Shown: positions 33,406 to 42,737, counted from the stretch's first letter. The stretch: 64,000 nt of DNA from Streptomyces sp. NBC_01549 (GCF_026339955.1 NZ_JAPEPW010000001.1:1364001-1428000); one strand, 5' to 3'. Program-made: numbers and translations. Notes: generated by a model from the letters alone, not told the origin.

Positions 33406-34080
33406 CTATTCGGGGCTCACGTCGAGCGCGTGCCCCACCAATGCGAGCAGGGTCTCGACGACCGAGATCCGGCGCCTGGCATCCATGATCATGACAGGTA
33501 TGTGTGAGGGCACCGTGAGGGCCTCGCGCACATCGTCGGCGTCGAAGTGCTCGCTGCCGTCGAAGTGGTTGACCGCGACGACGTACGGCAGTCCACAGCT
33601 CTCGAAGTAGTCGAGCGCCGGGAAGCAGTCCTTGAGACGGCGGGTGTCGGCGAGGACCACCGCGCCGATCGCGCCGCGCACCAGGTCGTCCCACATGAAC
33701 CAGAACCGCTGCTGGCCCGGCGTGCCGAAGAGGTACAGGACCAGGTCGTCGTCGAGGGTGATGCGGCCGAAGTCCATGGCCACGGTCGTGGTCACTTTGT
33801 CGGGGGTGCCGGTGAGGTCGTCCGTCTCCTCGCTGGCCTGGGTCATCAGCGCCTCCGTCTGGAGGGGCGTGATCTCGGAGACCGCGGTCACCAGCGTGGT
33901 CTTGCCCACGCCGAAGCCGCCCGCCACCACGATCTTCGTCGCGATCGGGGCGCGGGTGCGGTCGGTCTGCCAGGCCTGGAGGTTGTCGTCGGACTCGGGC
34001 AGCGGCACCGGGGCCAGCGGCATCGGAACCGAGGCGGGGGAGGCCGTTCTCGGCGCACCCTCAGAGACGACGGAGTCCAT
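33406..34080 (-). CDS. cvnD: Conservon GTPase CvnD
   Basis: The 224-residue small GTPase has Walker A GGFGVGKT (about residue 55), switch region DFGRI, a DTxG-like LFGTPGQQRF and an NHFDG base-recognition motif. Conservon GTPases work as membrane-recruited switches with CvnA-C, an arrangement compared with eukaryotic G-protein receptors. ATG 34080 overlaps the end of cvnC by 20 bases. A Pro/Ala-rich leader of about 40 residues precedes the fold. Confidence 0.92.
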   Translation of the reverse strand: MDSVVSEGAPRTASPASVPMPLAPVPLPESDDNLQAWQTDRTRAPIATKIVVAGGFGVGKTTLVTAVSEITPLQTEALMTQASEETDDLTGTPDKVTTTVAMDFGRITLDDDLVLYLFGTPGQQRFWFMWDDLVRGAIGAVVLADTRRLKDCFPALDYFESCGLPYVVAVNHFDGSEHFDADDVREALTVPSHIPVMIMDARRRISVVETLLALVGHALDVSPE

Positions 34081-34468
34081 TCAGCACCCTTTCCAGCAGA
34101 GCGCGGTCCGGCTGTCCCGGGCCGTGACCTGTTCCGTACACACGGATCTTTCCCTGGTCCGCCAGGTCGCTCAGGAGGACGCGGACCACACCCAGCGGCA
34201 TCCTGAGGAGGGCGGCGATCTCGGCCACCGTACGCATCCGGCGGCAGAGTTCGACGATGGCCTGCATCTCGGGCATCACCCGGGTCGCGAGCGAGCCGTT
34301 GCTCAGCTCCTTGCGCTCCTCGGGGGCCTCGAGCGCCGCCACGAACGTCTCGACCAGCAGCACGTGCCCGAAACGGGTACGGCCGCCGGTGAGCGAGTAC
34401 GGGCGCACGCGGGCCGGTTTGCGGTCCCCGCCACGTATGGGGAGCTTGGGCGCGGAGGAAGAACTCAC
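34061..34468 (-). CDS. cvnC: Conservon DUF742 protein CvnC
   Basis: The 135-residue protein has the DUF742 signature VRPYSLTGGRT and a winged-helix-like C-terminal half (VAEIAALLRMPLGVVRVLLSDLADQGKI). Its start overlaps cvnB by four bases and its end overlaps cvnD, so the genes are translationally coupled. It is thought to link the histidine kinase-like CvnA to the GTPase. Confidence 0.92.
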   Translation of the reverse strand: MSSSSAPKLPIRGGDRKPARVRPYSLTGGRTRFGHVLLVETFVAALEAPEERKELSNGSLATRVMPEMQAIVELCRRMRTVAEIAALLRMPLGVVRVLLSDLADQGKIRVYGTGHGPGQPDRALLERVLNGLRRL

Positions 34469-34968
34469 TGGGCACTCCCCGTCGGCTTGGCTTCGAGTGA
34501 CTGGCGTAGCTCGCTGCGGAGTTCGGGCGTCAGGACGTGTCCGGCGCGGCCGACGAAGAGCGCCATGTGGTACGCCACCACGCTCATGTCGCAGTCCGGG
34601 GCGCCGTGCACGCCGAGCAGCGAGCCGTCGCTGATCGACATGACGAAGACACTGCCCTCGTCCATCGCGACCATCGTCTGTTTCACCCCGCCCCCGTCCA
34701 TCAGCTTGGCGGCGCCGATGGTGAGGCTGCCGATGCCGGAGACGATGGTGGCGAGGTCGGCGGAGGAACCCCTGGGGCCGGTGGGGCGTGCCTCCGCCCC
34801 GGTGCGGGCCTCCGCGTTCCTCCCCGGGTCGGAGGAGAGCAGCAGCAGACCGTCGGAGGAGACGACCGCGACCGACTGGAGGCCCGGCACCTCCTCGACG
34901 AGGTTCGTCAACAGCCAGTGCAGATTGCGGGCTTCACTGCTCAGGCCGAAGGTACTGGGCGCGGTCAA
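34465..34968 (-). CDS. cvnB: Conservon roadblock/LC7 protein CvnB
   Basis: The 167-residue protein is a roadblock/LC7 domain (LHWLLTNLVEEVPGLQSVAVVSSDGLLLL, then GSVFVMSISDGSLLGV) of the type that acts as a GTPase-activating or scaffold protein for CvnD-like GTPases. It has an inserted low-complexity loop, about residues 47-70 (SDPGRNAEARTG), which makes it longer than the 137 or so residues I recall for the family. It overlaps cvnA and cvnC by four bases each. Confidence 0.92.
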   Translation of the reverse strand: MTAPSTFGLSSEARNLHWLLTNLVEEVPGLQSVAVVSSDGLLLLSSDPGRNAEARTGAEARPTGPRGSSADLATIVSGIGSLTIGAAKLMDGGGVKQTMVAMDEGSVFVMSISDGSLLGVHGAPDCDMSVVAYHMALFVGRAGHVLTPELRSELRQSLEAKPTGSAQ

Positions 34969-37874
34969 CTGCTTGCCTCCTCGACTGTGCCCCCCGATGC
35001 GTCTACTGCGTCCTGCTGTCGCACCGCACCCTGTGCTTGGTCCGACGCGGTGTTCCGTGCGGTGTCGTGCGGGGTGGGCGTCTGGCCCGTCTGTTCGGCG
35101 ATCTCCGCCTCCACGTCTCGGCGGCCGTCCGTCGCGCCCCGGTGGAAGCCGCCGAGCCTGCGCCGCAGCGCCTCGGCGTCCACCCCGCCCACGCGTGGCC
35201 GGGGGACCGGCGCGGGCGCCGAGATCTTCGGCGTCCGCTTGGGCAGACCCTTGTCGGTGACCCGCTCCGGCTCCTCGTCCGACACCCGTTCATGCGAGTC
35301 GGGGCCGATGGCGTAGGGGTCGGGAGTGCCGGCGTAGGGGTCGGTGGTGGTGGTGTACGGGTCGGTGGTGGCCTGGGCGGGGAGGGCGACGTCCGGGGCG
35401 GGGGCCGTCCCGGACGCGGTGGGCTCGTCCGGCAGGGCCACCGGCTCGTCCGCCGAAACCACCGGTGCCATGAGCTCCATGGTGGTCTCGGAGAGTGTCG
35501 GCTCGGGGGCGCGTACCGCCTCCTGTGTGGCGGTGTCCGCCCGTACGGCCTGCTCCGCGGCGGCGATCAGAGGGTCCTCGTCACCGGCGGGAGCGGTGGG
35601 AGCGGCGGGGCTCGCCTGGTCCCGTGCCGTGAGGGCCGAACGGCCGTGCAAGACATTGGAGTTGGCCTCCGCGTCGGCACCCGGGAGGGCGACCGACGGG
35701 GCGGCTCCGACGACCGGGGCGGCCGTGGGGACCGTGACGGCGGGCGCGGTCGCGAGCAGCGTCCCGGGCAGGACCACCACGGCCGCGGTGCCGCCCTGCT
35801 TCTGCTCCCGCAGCTGTACGCGCACACCGTGCCGGTGGGCGAGGCGCGCCACCACGTACAGACCGAGCCCGAGTCCCTCTCCGCTCTCCTGGTCGTAGGC
35901 GTCCTCCGGATCGAACTCGGAGAGACGGGTGTTGAGCTGGGCCATCCGGTCGGCGGCCATGCCGATGCCCTCGTCCTGCACGGAGAGCATCACCTCGCCG
36001 CTCTCCAGCAGCCAGCCGGAGACCTCGACGGGCAGGTCGGGCGGCGAGAACGACGAGGCGTTCTCCAGGAGTTCGGCCACCAGGTGCGAGAGGTCGTCCG
36101 CGGCGAACCCGGCGAGGTGCGCGTGCGGCGGCAGGACGGCGATACGGACGCGCTCGTACCGCTCGATCTCGCTGACCGCGGCGCGTACGACGTCGACGAG
36201 CGGGACGGGGCCCGCGTGGTGCTGGACGTGTTCGTGACCGGCGAGGACGAGCAGGTTCTCGCTGTGGCGCCGCATGACGGTGGCGAAGTGGTCCAGCTTG
36301 AAGAGCGTGCCGAGGCGGTCCGGGTCCTGTTCGCGCTCCTCCAGGCCCTCGATGACCCCGAGCTGCCGCTCGACCAGACCGAGGGTGCGCAGCGCGAGGT
36401 TGACGAAGGTGCCGTGGATGGTGCCGCGCACCTGCTCCAGATGGGCGGCCGCGTCGGCGAGTTCCGCGCGCAGCTTGTCGCGCTCGTCGGCCATCATCTG
36501 GCGCTGCCCGATGAGGTGCTTGCGGTCCGACTCGAGAGTGGTGAGCCGCTCGTGGAGCGCGGCGGCGTGCGCGTGCAGCGCGTTGACGGACCGAACCACC
36601 TGGGCGAACTCGTCGTTGCGGCCGGTGAACTTCACCGGCTCCTGCGCTCCCGGGTCCGCGGCGAGGCGGGCCGAGCCCAGGCGCAGCACGGCCAGCGGGC
36701 GGGTGAGCGTACGGGCCATCGCCATCGAGACGCCGACCGCGACCAGCAGCAGGGTGCCGATGAGGGCGATCCGGACCTCCAGCGCGGTGACGTCGTCGTC
36801 CCGCAGCCGCTCCAGGTCCTTGGTGCGGTGGTCGTTGAGCGAGGCCTCGGCGCCGCGCATCAGCTCGACGCGGGCGGAGAGCGCCGCGTCCACCTTGTTC
36901 GTACTGGAGCCGAGCTCGGAGTCGGAGAGCGTCGGCTGGTCGGTGAGTTTGGTGAGGTACTTGTCCGCGGTCGTGACGTCCGGTCCGGTGACCGTGGAGT
37001 CGTAGGAGTCCTTGGCGTCCTTGGGGGCCGTCTCGCGGAAGTCCGCGAGGGCCGCGTCCGAGCGGAGCCGGGCCTGCTGGGCGGCGGCGCTGAGCGCGTC
37101 GCGCCGCTTGGTGTCGGCCGGGGACGAGCCGCTGGTGGTGGTCGCCAGGCCGGTGAGCGGGCTGATGACCGTCTGGGTGGTGCGCGGGATGTTGAGGGCC
37201 GCGAGGAGCAGTCCGCGGGCGGCGGCGGACTGCTGGACCGCGGAGTCCAGCTCGGCGAGGGCGTGCGAGCCGGAGCCCGCGCGGGGCGGCAGCTGCTCGG
37301 CCAGGTCCTCGGCGAGCGCGTGGAGTTCGGTGATGACGTCGGAGTACGCCTCATGCGCTTCGAGAGCGGTGCTCTTACCGGTGAGCGCCGCTCTGCGGGC
37401 GGTGCCGATGCCGTCCAGGTCCTTCAGGAGGACGGCGGGCGCGTCCTCGTCCGCCCGCACCTCGTCGACCTGCCGGTCGACCCGGGCGCTGCGCTGCTCG
37501 GAGGGCGCCATGGACTTCGGCCGGCCCGCGGCGATGTACGAGGTGACCTCGTCGCGCTCGTCGGCCAGCGAGTGGGCGAGCGTCAGCGCCTGCTGGGTCC
37601 GCCCGGCGAGCGTCACCAGGTTCTGGGAGTCGTTCAGCTGCTCGGAGGCCGCCAGGACCGTGGGGGCTCCGGCGCCGGCGATGGCGGCCGCGACGACCGC
37701 CACGGCGACGATCAGCCGATTGCGCACATGGGCGGAGCGGCCCTTGCCCGCGGGGGTCTGCCCCGCGGCACCCGGCGTGCGCTCCGCACCCCCGTCGGAG
37801 GCCGACTGCCCGGCTCCGGAGGTCGACTGCTTGCCTGCGCGCCGAGACCGCATCATCTGCACCGGTGCTCGCAT
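34965..37874 (-). CDS. cvnA: Conservon sensor histidine kinase-like protein CvnA (nitrate/nitrite-sensing domain type)
   Basis: From ATG 37874 the protein has 969 residues; the frame extends to 38066 but that part lacks a ribosome site and family features. A first membrane helix (RNRLIVAVAVVAAAIAGAG) precedes a large extracytoplasmic helical sensing domain, then a second helix (IALIGTLLLVAVGVSMAMA), HAMP, a long helical linker and a HATPase with ENASSFSPP, DEGIGM and GLGLGLYV. The phospho-acceptor His motif is atypical, as in other conservon kinases. The last 270 residues are Ala/Pro/Thr-rich and unstructured. It is the membrane input of the cvnABCD module. Confidence 0.9.
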   Translation of the reverse strand: MRAPVQMMRSRRAGKQSTSGAGQSASDGGAERTPGAAGQTPAGKGRSAHVRNRLIVAVAVVAAAIAGAGAPTVLAASEQLNDSQNLVTLAGRTQQALTLAHSLADERDEVTSYIAAGRPKSMAPSEQRSARVDRQVDEVRADEDAPAVLLKDLDGIGTARRAALTGKSTALEAHEAYSDVITELHALAEDLAEQLPPRAGSGSHALAELDSAVQQSAAARGLLLAALNIPRTTQTVISPLTGLATTTSGSSPADTKRRDALSAAAQQARLRSDAALADFRETAPKDAKDSYDSTVTGPDVTTADKYLTKLTDQPTLSDSELGSSTNKVDAALSARVELMRGAEASLNDHRTKDLERLRDDDVTALEVRIALIGTLLLVAVGVSMAMARTLTRPLAVLRLGSARLAADPGAQEPVKFTGRNDEFAQVVRSVNALHAHAAALHERLTTLESDRKHLIGQRQMMADERDKLRAELADAAAHLEQVRGTIHGTFVNLALRTLGLVERQLGVIEGLEEREQDPDRLGTLFKLDHFATVMRRHSENLLVLAGHEHVQHHAGPVPLVDVVRAAVSEIERYERVRIAVLPPHAHLAGFAADDLSHLVAELLENASSFSPPDLPVEVSGWLLESGEVMLSVQDEGIGMAADRMAQLNTRLSEFDPEDAYDQESGEGLGLGLYVVARLAHRHGVRVQLREQKQGGTAAVVVLPGTLLATAPAVTVPTAAPVVGAAPSVALPGADAEANSNVLHGRSALTARDQASPAAPTAPAGDEDPLIAAAEQAVRADTATQEAVRAPEPTLSETTMELMAPVVSADEPVALPDEPTASGTAPAPDVALPAQATTDPYTTTTDPYAGTPDPYAIGPDSHERVSDEEPERVTDKGLPKRTPKISAPAPVPRPRVGGVDAEALRRRLGGFHRGATDGRRDVEAEIAEQTGQTPTPHDTARNTASDQAQGAVRQQDAVDASGGTVEEASS

Positions 37875-38266
37875 TCCTGACTCGTGTACCCAAGGGCCCG
37901 GGTGACGTTCCGTCAACTGGGCGGCCACCCTCCCCCGAGCTCTCGACTTCGCTCGAGCAGGGGCGTCCCATCGGCTCCCGACCCTCCCAGTGCCGGTGGG
38001 CAGTGGTCCCGCATCGTCCGGCCCGCCACCCGAAGGAGTGAACCCCGGACGGGAGTTGGCGGGCAAGTTCCTCTGGCGTGTGCGCCCCCCTTGCGCGGCG
38101 GGCCGGTTGGACGTCGGCGGCGCGCTTTGGCAGTATTCGCCGCCACGCCCTGCCGGAGTCGATCATTCCATGCCAAACCTGGCGGCTGAGCTGCTGGTCC
38201 ACACCAATCCCGCGACCGTTGCCAGCCTTTCGTGGACCTCGTGAAGGGCTCGTGCAGACTGGCCGA
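37875..38266. other. Divergent intergenic region between cvnA and a PP2C-like gene
   Basis: It holds the promoters of the conservon and of the gene at 38267. An imperfect palindrome, GAGCTCTCGACTTCGCTCGA (37937-37956) between C and G runs, resembles a common Streptomyces intergenic repeat. I see no open frame with support. Confidence 0.45.
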
Positions 38267-39055
38267 ATGCGCACCGAACTCGTCTCCGAGCCGGGCGACC
38301 CGGCCCGCCCCAATGAGGACTTCGTATCGGTCGGCCTTCCGGCGTCAGGGCAAGGAGGATCACTGGTCGTCCTCGATGGCGTGACACCCCCGCCGGGCGA
38401 CGACGGCTGTCTGCATTCCGTCCCCTGGTTCTCCACACGCCTCGGCGGAGCCCTGATCGAACTGTCCGTTTCTCGCCGGGATCTACCCCTGTCGGAGATC
38501 CTTTCCCGGTCCATCCGGCGCACTTCCGAGGTTCACTCCGACACCTGTGACCTTTCTCACCCGCGTACGCCCCAGGCGACCGTGGTCCTCGCCCGCTGGT
38601 CCGCCGACCTCGTCGAGTACCTGGTCCTCTCGGATTCGGCCCTCTTGCTGGAGTCCCCCGCGGGCGTGGTGACGCCGGTCCTGGACGACCGCCTCGCCCG
38701 TGTCCCCCGCGCCTCCCTCGCCTCGGACGCGATCGCCGACGCGACCGTCCGCAACAAGGAGGGTGGCTTCTTCACGGCCGCCGCCGATCCGTCGGTCGCG
38801 GCCCGGGCGGTGACGGGGACCGTGCCCCGGGCCGAGGTCCGCGCCCTGGCCGCCCTGACGGACGGCGCGACCCGCTGGGTGGAGAAGTTCGGGGAGGGCG
38901 ACTGGAGCGGCCTGTTCACCGTCGTCCGCAAGGAGGGCGCCCAGGCCCTCGTGGACCGCGTACGGACGCTGGAGCGGGCCGACGCCGAGGCGCGGACGTG
39001 GCTGGGGCGGAGCAAGACGCATGACGACGCGACGGTGGCGTTCCTGGAGTGGTGA
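38267..39055 (+). CDS. PP2C-like protein phosphatase domain protein
   Basis: ATG 38267 gives 262 residues; the frame extends to 38078 without support. RPNEDF near the N-terminus, VVLDGVT, SDSALL and the C-terminal DDATVAFLEW match the motif order of metal-dependent PP2C phosphatases, with Asp residues that would bind two Mg/Mn ions. The domain is on the short side and lacks clear GxAR and SDG motifs, so activity is not certain. It stands alone between the conservon and the MarR genes; no kinase is adjacent. Confidence 0.65.
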   Translation: MRTELVSEPGDPARPNEDFVSVGLPASGQGGSLVVLDGVTPPPGDDGCLHSVPWFSTRLGGALIELSVSRRDLPLSEILSRSIRRTSEVHSDTCDLSHPRTPQATVVLARWSADLVEYLVLSDSALLLESPAGVVTPVLDDRLARVPRASLASDAIADATVRNKEGGFFTAAADPSVAARAVTGTVPRAEVRALAALTDGATRWVEKFGEGDWSGLFTVVRKEGAQALVDRVRTLERADAEARTWLGRSKTHDDATVAFLEW

Positions 39056-39073
39056 GTGGGACGGAATGGAGTG

Positions 39074-39505
39074 TTACTTCTCCATGACCCGGTTCAGCTG
39101 GTGCAGCAGCCGGGCCAGTTCGGCGACCTCGCGCGGGTCCCAGCCCGCGAGTTCGCGGACATACCGCGCCCGGCGCGCCTCCCGCACCGTACGGAAGCGG
39201 CGGCGCCCCTCGTCCGTGAGATGGACGTGCCAGGCACGCCCGTCGGCAGGGTCGGGCTCACGGGCGACCAGACCGAGCCCCTCCAGGGCATGGAGCTGAC
39301 GGGACATCGTGGCCTTGCCGACGCCGATGTAGGCGGCCAGCTCGGTGGCGCGCTGCCCGCCACAGTCGTCGAGGCGGTAGAGCAGCCCGTACGCGGAGGA
39401 CTCCAGGTCCGGATGGACCTCGCGGGCCATCTCACCGGAATTGGCCCGGGCACGCCGCAGCAGCACGGTCAGTTCCCGCTCCAGCGCGGGGAATTCCTGG
39501 TCCAC
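39074..39505 (-). CDS. MarR family regulator, copy 1
   Basis: The 143-residue protein has the MarR winged helix (ATELAAYIGVGKATMSRQLHALEGLGLVAREPDPADGRA) between dimerisation helices. It is about 75-80% identical by eye to the next gene, only 30 bases upstream on the same strand, showing a local tandem duplication. MarR proteins repress promoters and release on ligand binding; the target is unknown. Confidence 0.9.
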   Translation of the reverse strand: MDQEFPALERELTVLLRRARANSGEMAREVHPDLESSAYGLLYRLDDCGGQRATELAAYIGVGKATMSRQLHALEGLGLVAREPDPADGRAWHVHLTDEGRRRFRTVREARRARYVRELAGWDPREVAELARLLHQLNRVMEK

Positions 39506-39535
39506 GCCCGCCTCCTTCTGCTTCTCCGTGCCGAG

Positions 39536-40054
39536 CTACTTCTCCATGCCGAGGTTCAGCTGGTGCAGCAGCCGCGCCAGCTCCGCGACCTCGCGAGGAT
39601 CCCAGTGGGCGAGCTCGCTCACATACCGGGCGCGCCGTGCCTCACGCACTTGGCCGACCCGGCCGCGGCCCTCCTCGGTGAGGTGGACGAGCCAGGCGCG
39701 GCCGTCGGCGGGGTCCGGCTCGCGCGCGACCAGACCGAGCTCCTCCAGTGCGCGCAACTGGCGGGACATGGTGGCCTTGCCGACGCCGATGTAGGCGGCG
39801 AGCGACGTCGCACGCTGACGACCGCACTCGTCGAGGCGTACGAGGAGCCCGTACGCGGCGGACTCCAGGTCCGGATGGACCTCGCGGGCCATCTCGCCCT
39901 GGTTGGCACGGGCACGGCGCAGGAACACGGTCAACTCGCGCTCCAGGGAGAGGAACTCCGGGTCCGCGCCGCCGTGCGCGGCGGGCTGGTCCACACCCGT
40001 GCCCGACCCGTCGGATCCGGCCGGACGCCGGCCTCCGTTCCCGTCCTCGCGCAC
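39536..40054 (-). CDS. MarR family regulator, copy 2
   Basis: The 172-residue product from ATG 40054 repeats the copy-1 protein almost throughout (SLAAYIGVGKATMSRQLRALEELGLVAREPDPADGRA) but adds about 30 Gly/Asp-rich residues in front; a later start is possible but no better ribosome site is evident. Differences concentrate at the ends and in the wing-to-dimerisation region (RGRVGQ versus RRRFRT). Confidence 0.88.
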   Translation of the reverse strand: MREDGNGGRRPAGSDGSGTGVDQPAAHGGADPEFLSLERELTVFLRRARANQGEMAREVHPDLESAAYGLLVRLDECGRQRATSLAAYIGVGKATMSRQLRALEELGLVAREPDPADGRAWLVHLTEEGRGRVGQVREARRARYVSELAHWDPREVAELARLLHQLNLGMEK

Positions 40055-40224
40055 GTCTGCCCCTCACCCGGTTTCCCGACTCCGAAAGTTTCCGCCGAAG
40101 GCGGCCATGGCCCCAGCTCCGTAAGTATTTCGCAGGCGTAGACCAACGGCTGCCCACGGCCCCTCTTCCCGGCGCGATCTCGCCGCGCGTGGCTTCGTGA
40201 GACGGAAACGGCTGACGGTACGGC

Positions 40225-40260
40225 GAAGGCCCGGGCCTCCCTCACGGGACCCGGGCCTTC
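40225..40260. terminator. Terminator of lon
   Basis: The 11-bp perfect stem GAAGGCCCGGG (40225-40235) with its complement at 40250-40260 and a 14-nt loop lies just after the lon stop on the minus strand. Confidence 0.75.
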
Positions 40261-40277
40261 CCTTCCGGCAGCGTCCG

Positions 40278-42695
40278 TCACGCCGCTACCGGAACCTCCG
40301 GCGTCACGCCGTTCATCGCCGGCGACAGCGCCAGTTCCAGGACCTGGCGGACGTCCGTGACGGCGTGGACGTCCAGCTTCTCCAGCACCTCGGCCGGGAC
40401 GTCGTCCAGGTCGGCCTCGTTGCGCTTCGGGATGATGACCGTGGTGACACCCGCCCGGTGCGCGGCGAGCAGCTTCTGCTTCACCCCGCCGATGGGCAGG
40501 ACACGGCCGGTCAGCGAGACCTCACCCGTCATCGCCACGTCCGTGCGGACCAGGCGGCCGGACAGGAGCGAGGCCAGCGCCGTCGTCATGGTGACGCCCG
40601 CACTCGGACCGTCCTTGGGGACCGCGCCCGCCGGGAAGTGGATGTGCACGCCCCGGTCCTTCAGGTCGCCGACCGGCAGTTCCAGCTCGGCGCCATGCGA
40701 GCGGAGGAAGGAGAGCGCGATCTGCGCCGACTCCTTCATCACGTCACCCAGCTGACCGGTCAGGGTCAGACCGGCCGCGCCCGTCTCCGGGTCGGCCAGC
40801 GACGCCTCCACGAAGAGGACGTCACCGCCCGCGCCCGTCACGGCCAGACCGGTGGCGACACCGGGCACCGCGGTGCGGCGCTCGGCCGGGTCCTGGGCGG
40901 ACTCGGGCACGTGGTGCGGCCGTCCGATGAGTCCGCGCAGATCGGCGTCGGTCACCGTGAAGGGCAGCTTCCGCTCGCCGAGTTCGTGCTGCGCCGCGAC
41001 CTTGCGGAGCAGTCGTGCGACGGCCCGCTCCAGGTTGCGTACGCCCGCTTCCCGGGTGTACTCCCCGGCGAGCTTGCGCAGCGCGCTCTCGTCGAGCGCG
41101 ACCTCGTCCTTCTCCAGACCGGCCCGCTCCAGCTGACGCGGCAGCAGGTGGTCGCGTGCGATGACGACCTTCTCGTCCTCGGTGTAGCCGTCGAGCCGGA
41201 CCAGTTCCATACGGTCGAGCAGCGCCTCCGGGATGGCTTCGAGCACGTTGGCCGTCGCCAGGAACACCACGTCGCTGAGGTCGAGTTCGACCTCCAGGTA
41301 GTGGTCCCGGAAGGTGTGGTTCTGGGCGGGGTCGAGGACTTCGAGCAGCGCCGCGGCGGGGTCGCCGCGGAAGTCGGAGCCGACCTTGTCGATCTCGTCC
41401 AGCAGGACCACCGGGTTCATGGACCCGGCCTCCTTGATGGCGCGGACGATACGGCCGGGCAGCGCCCCGACGTACGTACGCCGGTGGCCACGGATCTCGG
41501 CCTCGTCCCGTACGCCGCCGAGCGCGACGCGGACGAACTTGCGGCCCATGGCGTGCGCGACGGACTCACCGAGCGAGGTCTTGCCGACACCGGGCGGTCC
41601 GACGAGCGCGAGCACTGCGCCGCCCCGCCGCCCGCCGACGACGCCGAGACCGCGCTCGGAACGCCGCTTGCGCACGGCCAGGTACTCGGTGATGCGCTCC
41701 TTCACGTCCTCCAGACCGGCGTGCTCGGCGTCCAGGATGCTCTTGGCGCCCTGGATGTCGTACTCGTCCTCGGTCCGCTCGTTCCACGGCAGTTCCAGGA
41801 CGGTGTCGAGCCAGGTCCGGATCCAGGAGCCCTCGGGCGACTGGTCGCTGGACCGCTCCAGCTTGTCGACCTCCTTGAGCGCGGCCTCGCGGACCTTCTC
41901 GGGGAGGTCGGCGGCCTCGACGCGGGCCCGGTAGTCGTCGGACTCCTCACCCTCCTTGGCGTCGCCGTTCAGCTCGCGCAGCTCCTTGCGGACGGCCTCG
42001 AGCTGGCGCCGCAGCAGGAACTCGCGCTGCTGCTTGTCGACGCCCTCCTGGACGTCCTTCGCGATGGACTCGGCGACATCCTGCTCCGCGAGGTGCTCAC
42101 GCAGCTGCTCGGTGGCGAGCTTCAGCCGAGCGACCGGGTCAGCGGTCTCCAGCAGCGCGACCTTCTGCTCGGTGCTCAGGAACGGGGAGTAACCGGAATT
42201 GTCGGCAAGGGCGGACACGTCGTCGATGGCCTGTACGCGGTCCACGACCTGCCAGGCGGCACGCTTGCGCAGCCAGCTGGTGGCAAGGGCCTTGTACTCC
42301 TTGACCAGTTCGGTCACATGGCCGGGCAGCGGGTCGGGCACGGTCTCGTCGACCTGGGTGCCCTCGACCCACAGGGCGGCACCAGGACCGGTCGTCCCGG
42401 CGCCGATCTTCACGCGCCCACGGCCGCGGATCAGCGCGCCCGGGTCGCCGTCGGCCAGTCGGCCGACCTGCTCGACGGTGCCGAGCACGCCCGTGCTCGG
42501 GTACGCCCCGTCGATGCGTGGCACCAGCAGCACCCTCGGTTTGCCGGGCTCCGACCGCGCGGCGGCCTGGGCGGCCTCCACCGCGGCGCGTACATCGGCA
42601 TCGTTCAGGTCCAGCGGAACCACCATCCCGGGCAGCACGACCTCGTCGTCGAGCGGCAACACGGGCAGGGTGAGCGGTGTGGACGTGGAAGCCAT
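40278..42695 (-). CDS. lon: ATP-dependent protease Lon
   Basis: The 805-residue protein from ATG 42695 (AGGGAGAG upstream) has the three Lon parts: an N-terminal substrate domain starting LPVLPLDDEVVLPGMVVPL, an AAA+ domain with GPPGVGKTS and the VVLLDEIDKVGSD Walker B, and a C-terminal Ser-Lys protease domain with PKDGPSAG (catalytic Ser) and GGVKQKLLAAHRAG (catalytic Lys). It degrades misfolded and regulatory proteins in the cytoplasm as a hexamer. The promoter region has an HspR-type inverted repeat (42717-42737), which fits the HspR control of lon reported in Streptomyces. Confidence 0.97.
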   Translation of the reverse strand: MASTSTPLTLPVLPLDDEVVLPGMVVPLDLNDADVRAAVEAAQAAARSEPGKPRVLLVPRIDGAYPSTGVLGTVEQVGRLADGDPGALIRGRGRVKIGAGTTGPGAALWVEGTQVDETVPDPLPGHVTELVKEYKALATSWLRKRAAWQVVDRVQAIDDVSALADNSGYSPFLSTEQKVALLETADPVARLKLATEQLREHLAEQDVAESIAKDVQEGVDKQQREFLLRRQLEAVRKELRELNGDAKEGEESDDYRARVEAADLPEKVREAALKEVDKLERSSDQSPEGSWIRTWLDTVLELPWNERTEDEYDIQGAKSILDAEHAGLEDVKERITEYLAVRKRRSERGLGVVGGRRGGAVLALVGPPGVGKTSLGESVAHAMGRKFVRVALGGVRDEAEIRGHRRTYVGALPGRIVRAIKEAGSMNPVVLLDEIDKVGSDFRGDPAAALLEVLDPAQNHTFRDHYLEVELDLSDVVFLATANVLEAIPEALLDRMELVRLDGYTEDEKVVIARDHLLPRQLERAGLEKDEVALDESALRKLAGEYTREAGVRNLERAVARLLRKVAAQHELGERKLPFTVTDADLRGLIGRPHHVPESAQDPAERRTAVPGVATGLAVTGAGGDVLFVEASLADPETGAAGLTLTGQLGDVMKESAQIALSFLRSHGAELELPVGDLKDRGVHIHFPAGAVPKDGPSAGVTMTTALASLLSGRLVRTDVAMTGEVSLTGRVLPIGGVKQKLLAAHRAGVTTVIIPKRNEADLDDVPAEVLEKLDVHAVTDVRQVLELALSPAMNGVTPEVPVAA

Positions 42696-42716
42696 TATCT
42701 CTCCCTAGGCAGTCAA

Positions 42717-42737
42717 GTTGAGCTATGCCGACTCAAT
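42717..42737. promoter_or_regulatory. HAIR-like HspR operator upstream of lon
   Basis: On the lon strand the site reads ATTGAGT-N7-GCTCAAC, close to the HspR consensus CTTGAGT-N7-ACTCAAG with the same 7-base spacer. It lies 22-42 bases before the lon start, overlapping the likely promoter. Confidence 0.7.

Noticed and set aside
32119..33507. A 462-residue plus-strand frame over the StyA-like gene
   Set aside because: The minus-strand gene has a clear FAD-binding motif and fits the conservon operon; the plus frame is repetitive Val/Gly/Asp/Leu.
37931..37965. Palindrome before cvnA as a terminator
   Set aside because: The arms pair only imperfectly and the site is in a divergent promoter region, so a dispersed-repeat origin is more likely than termination.
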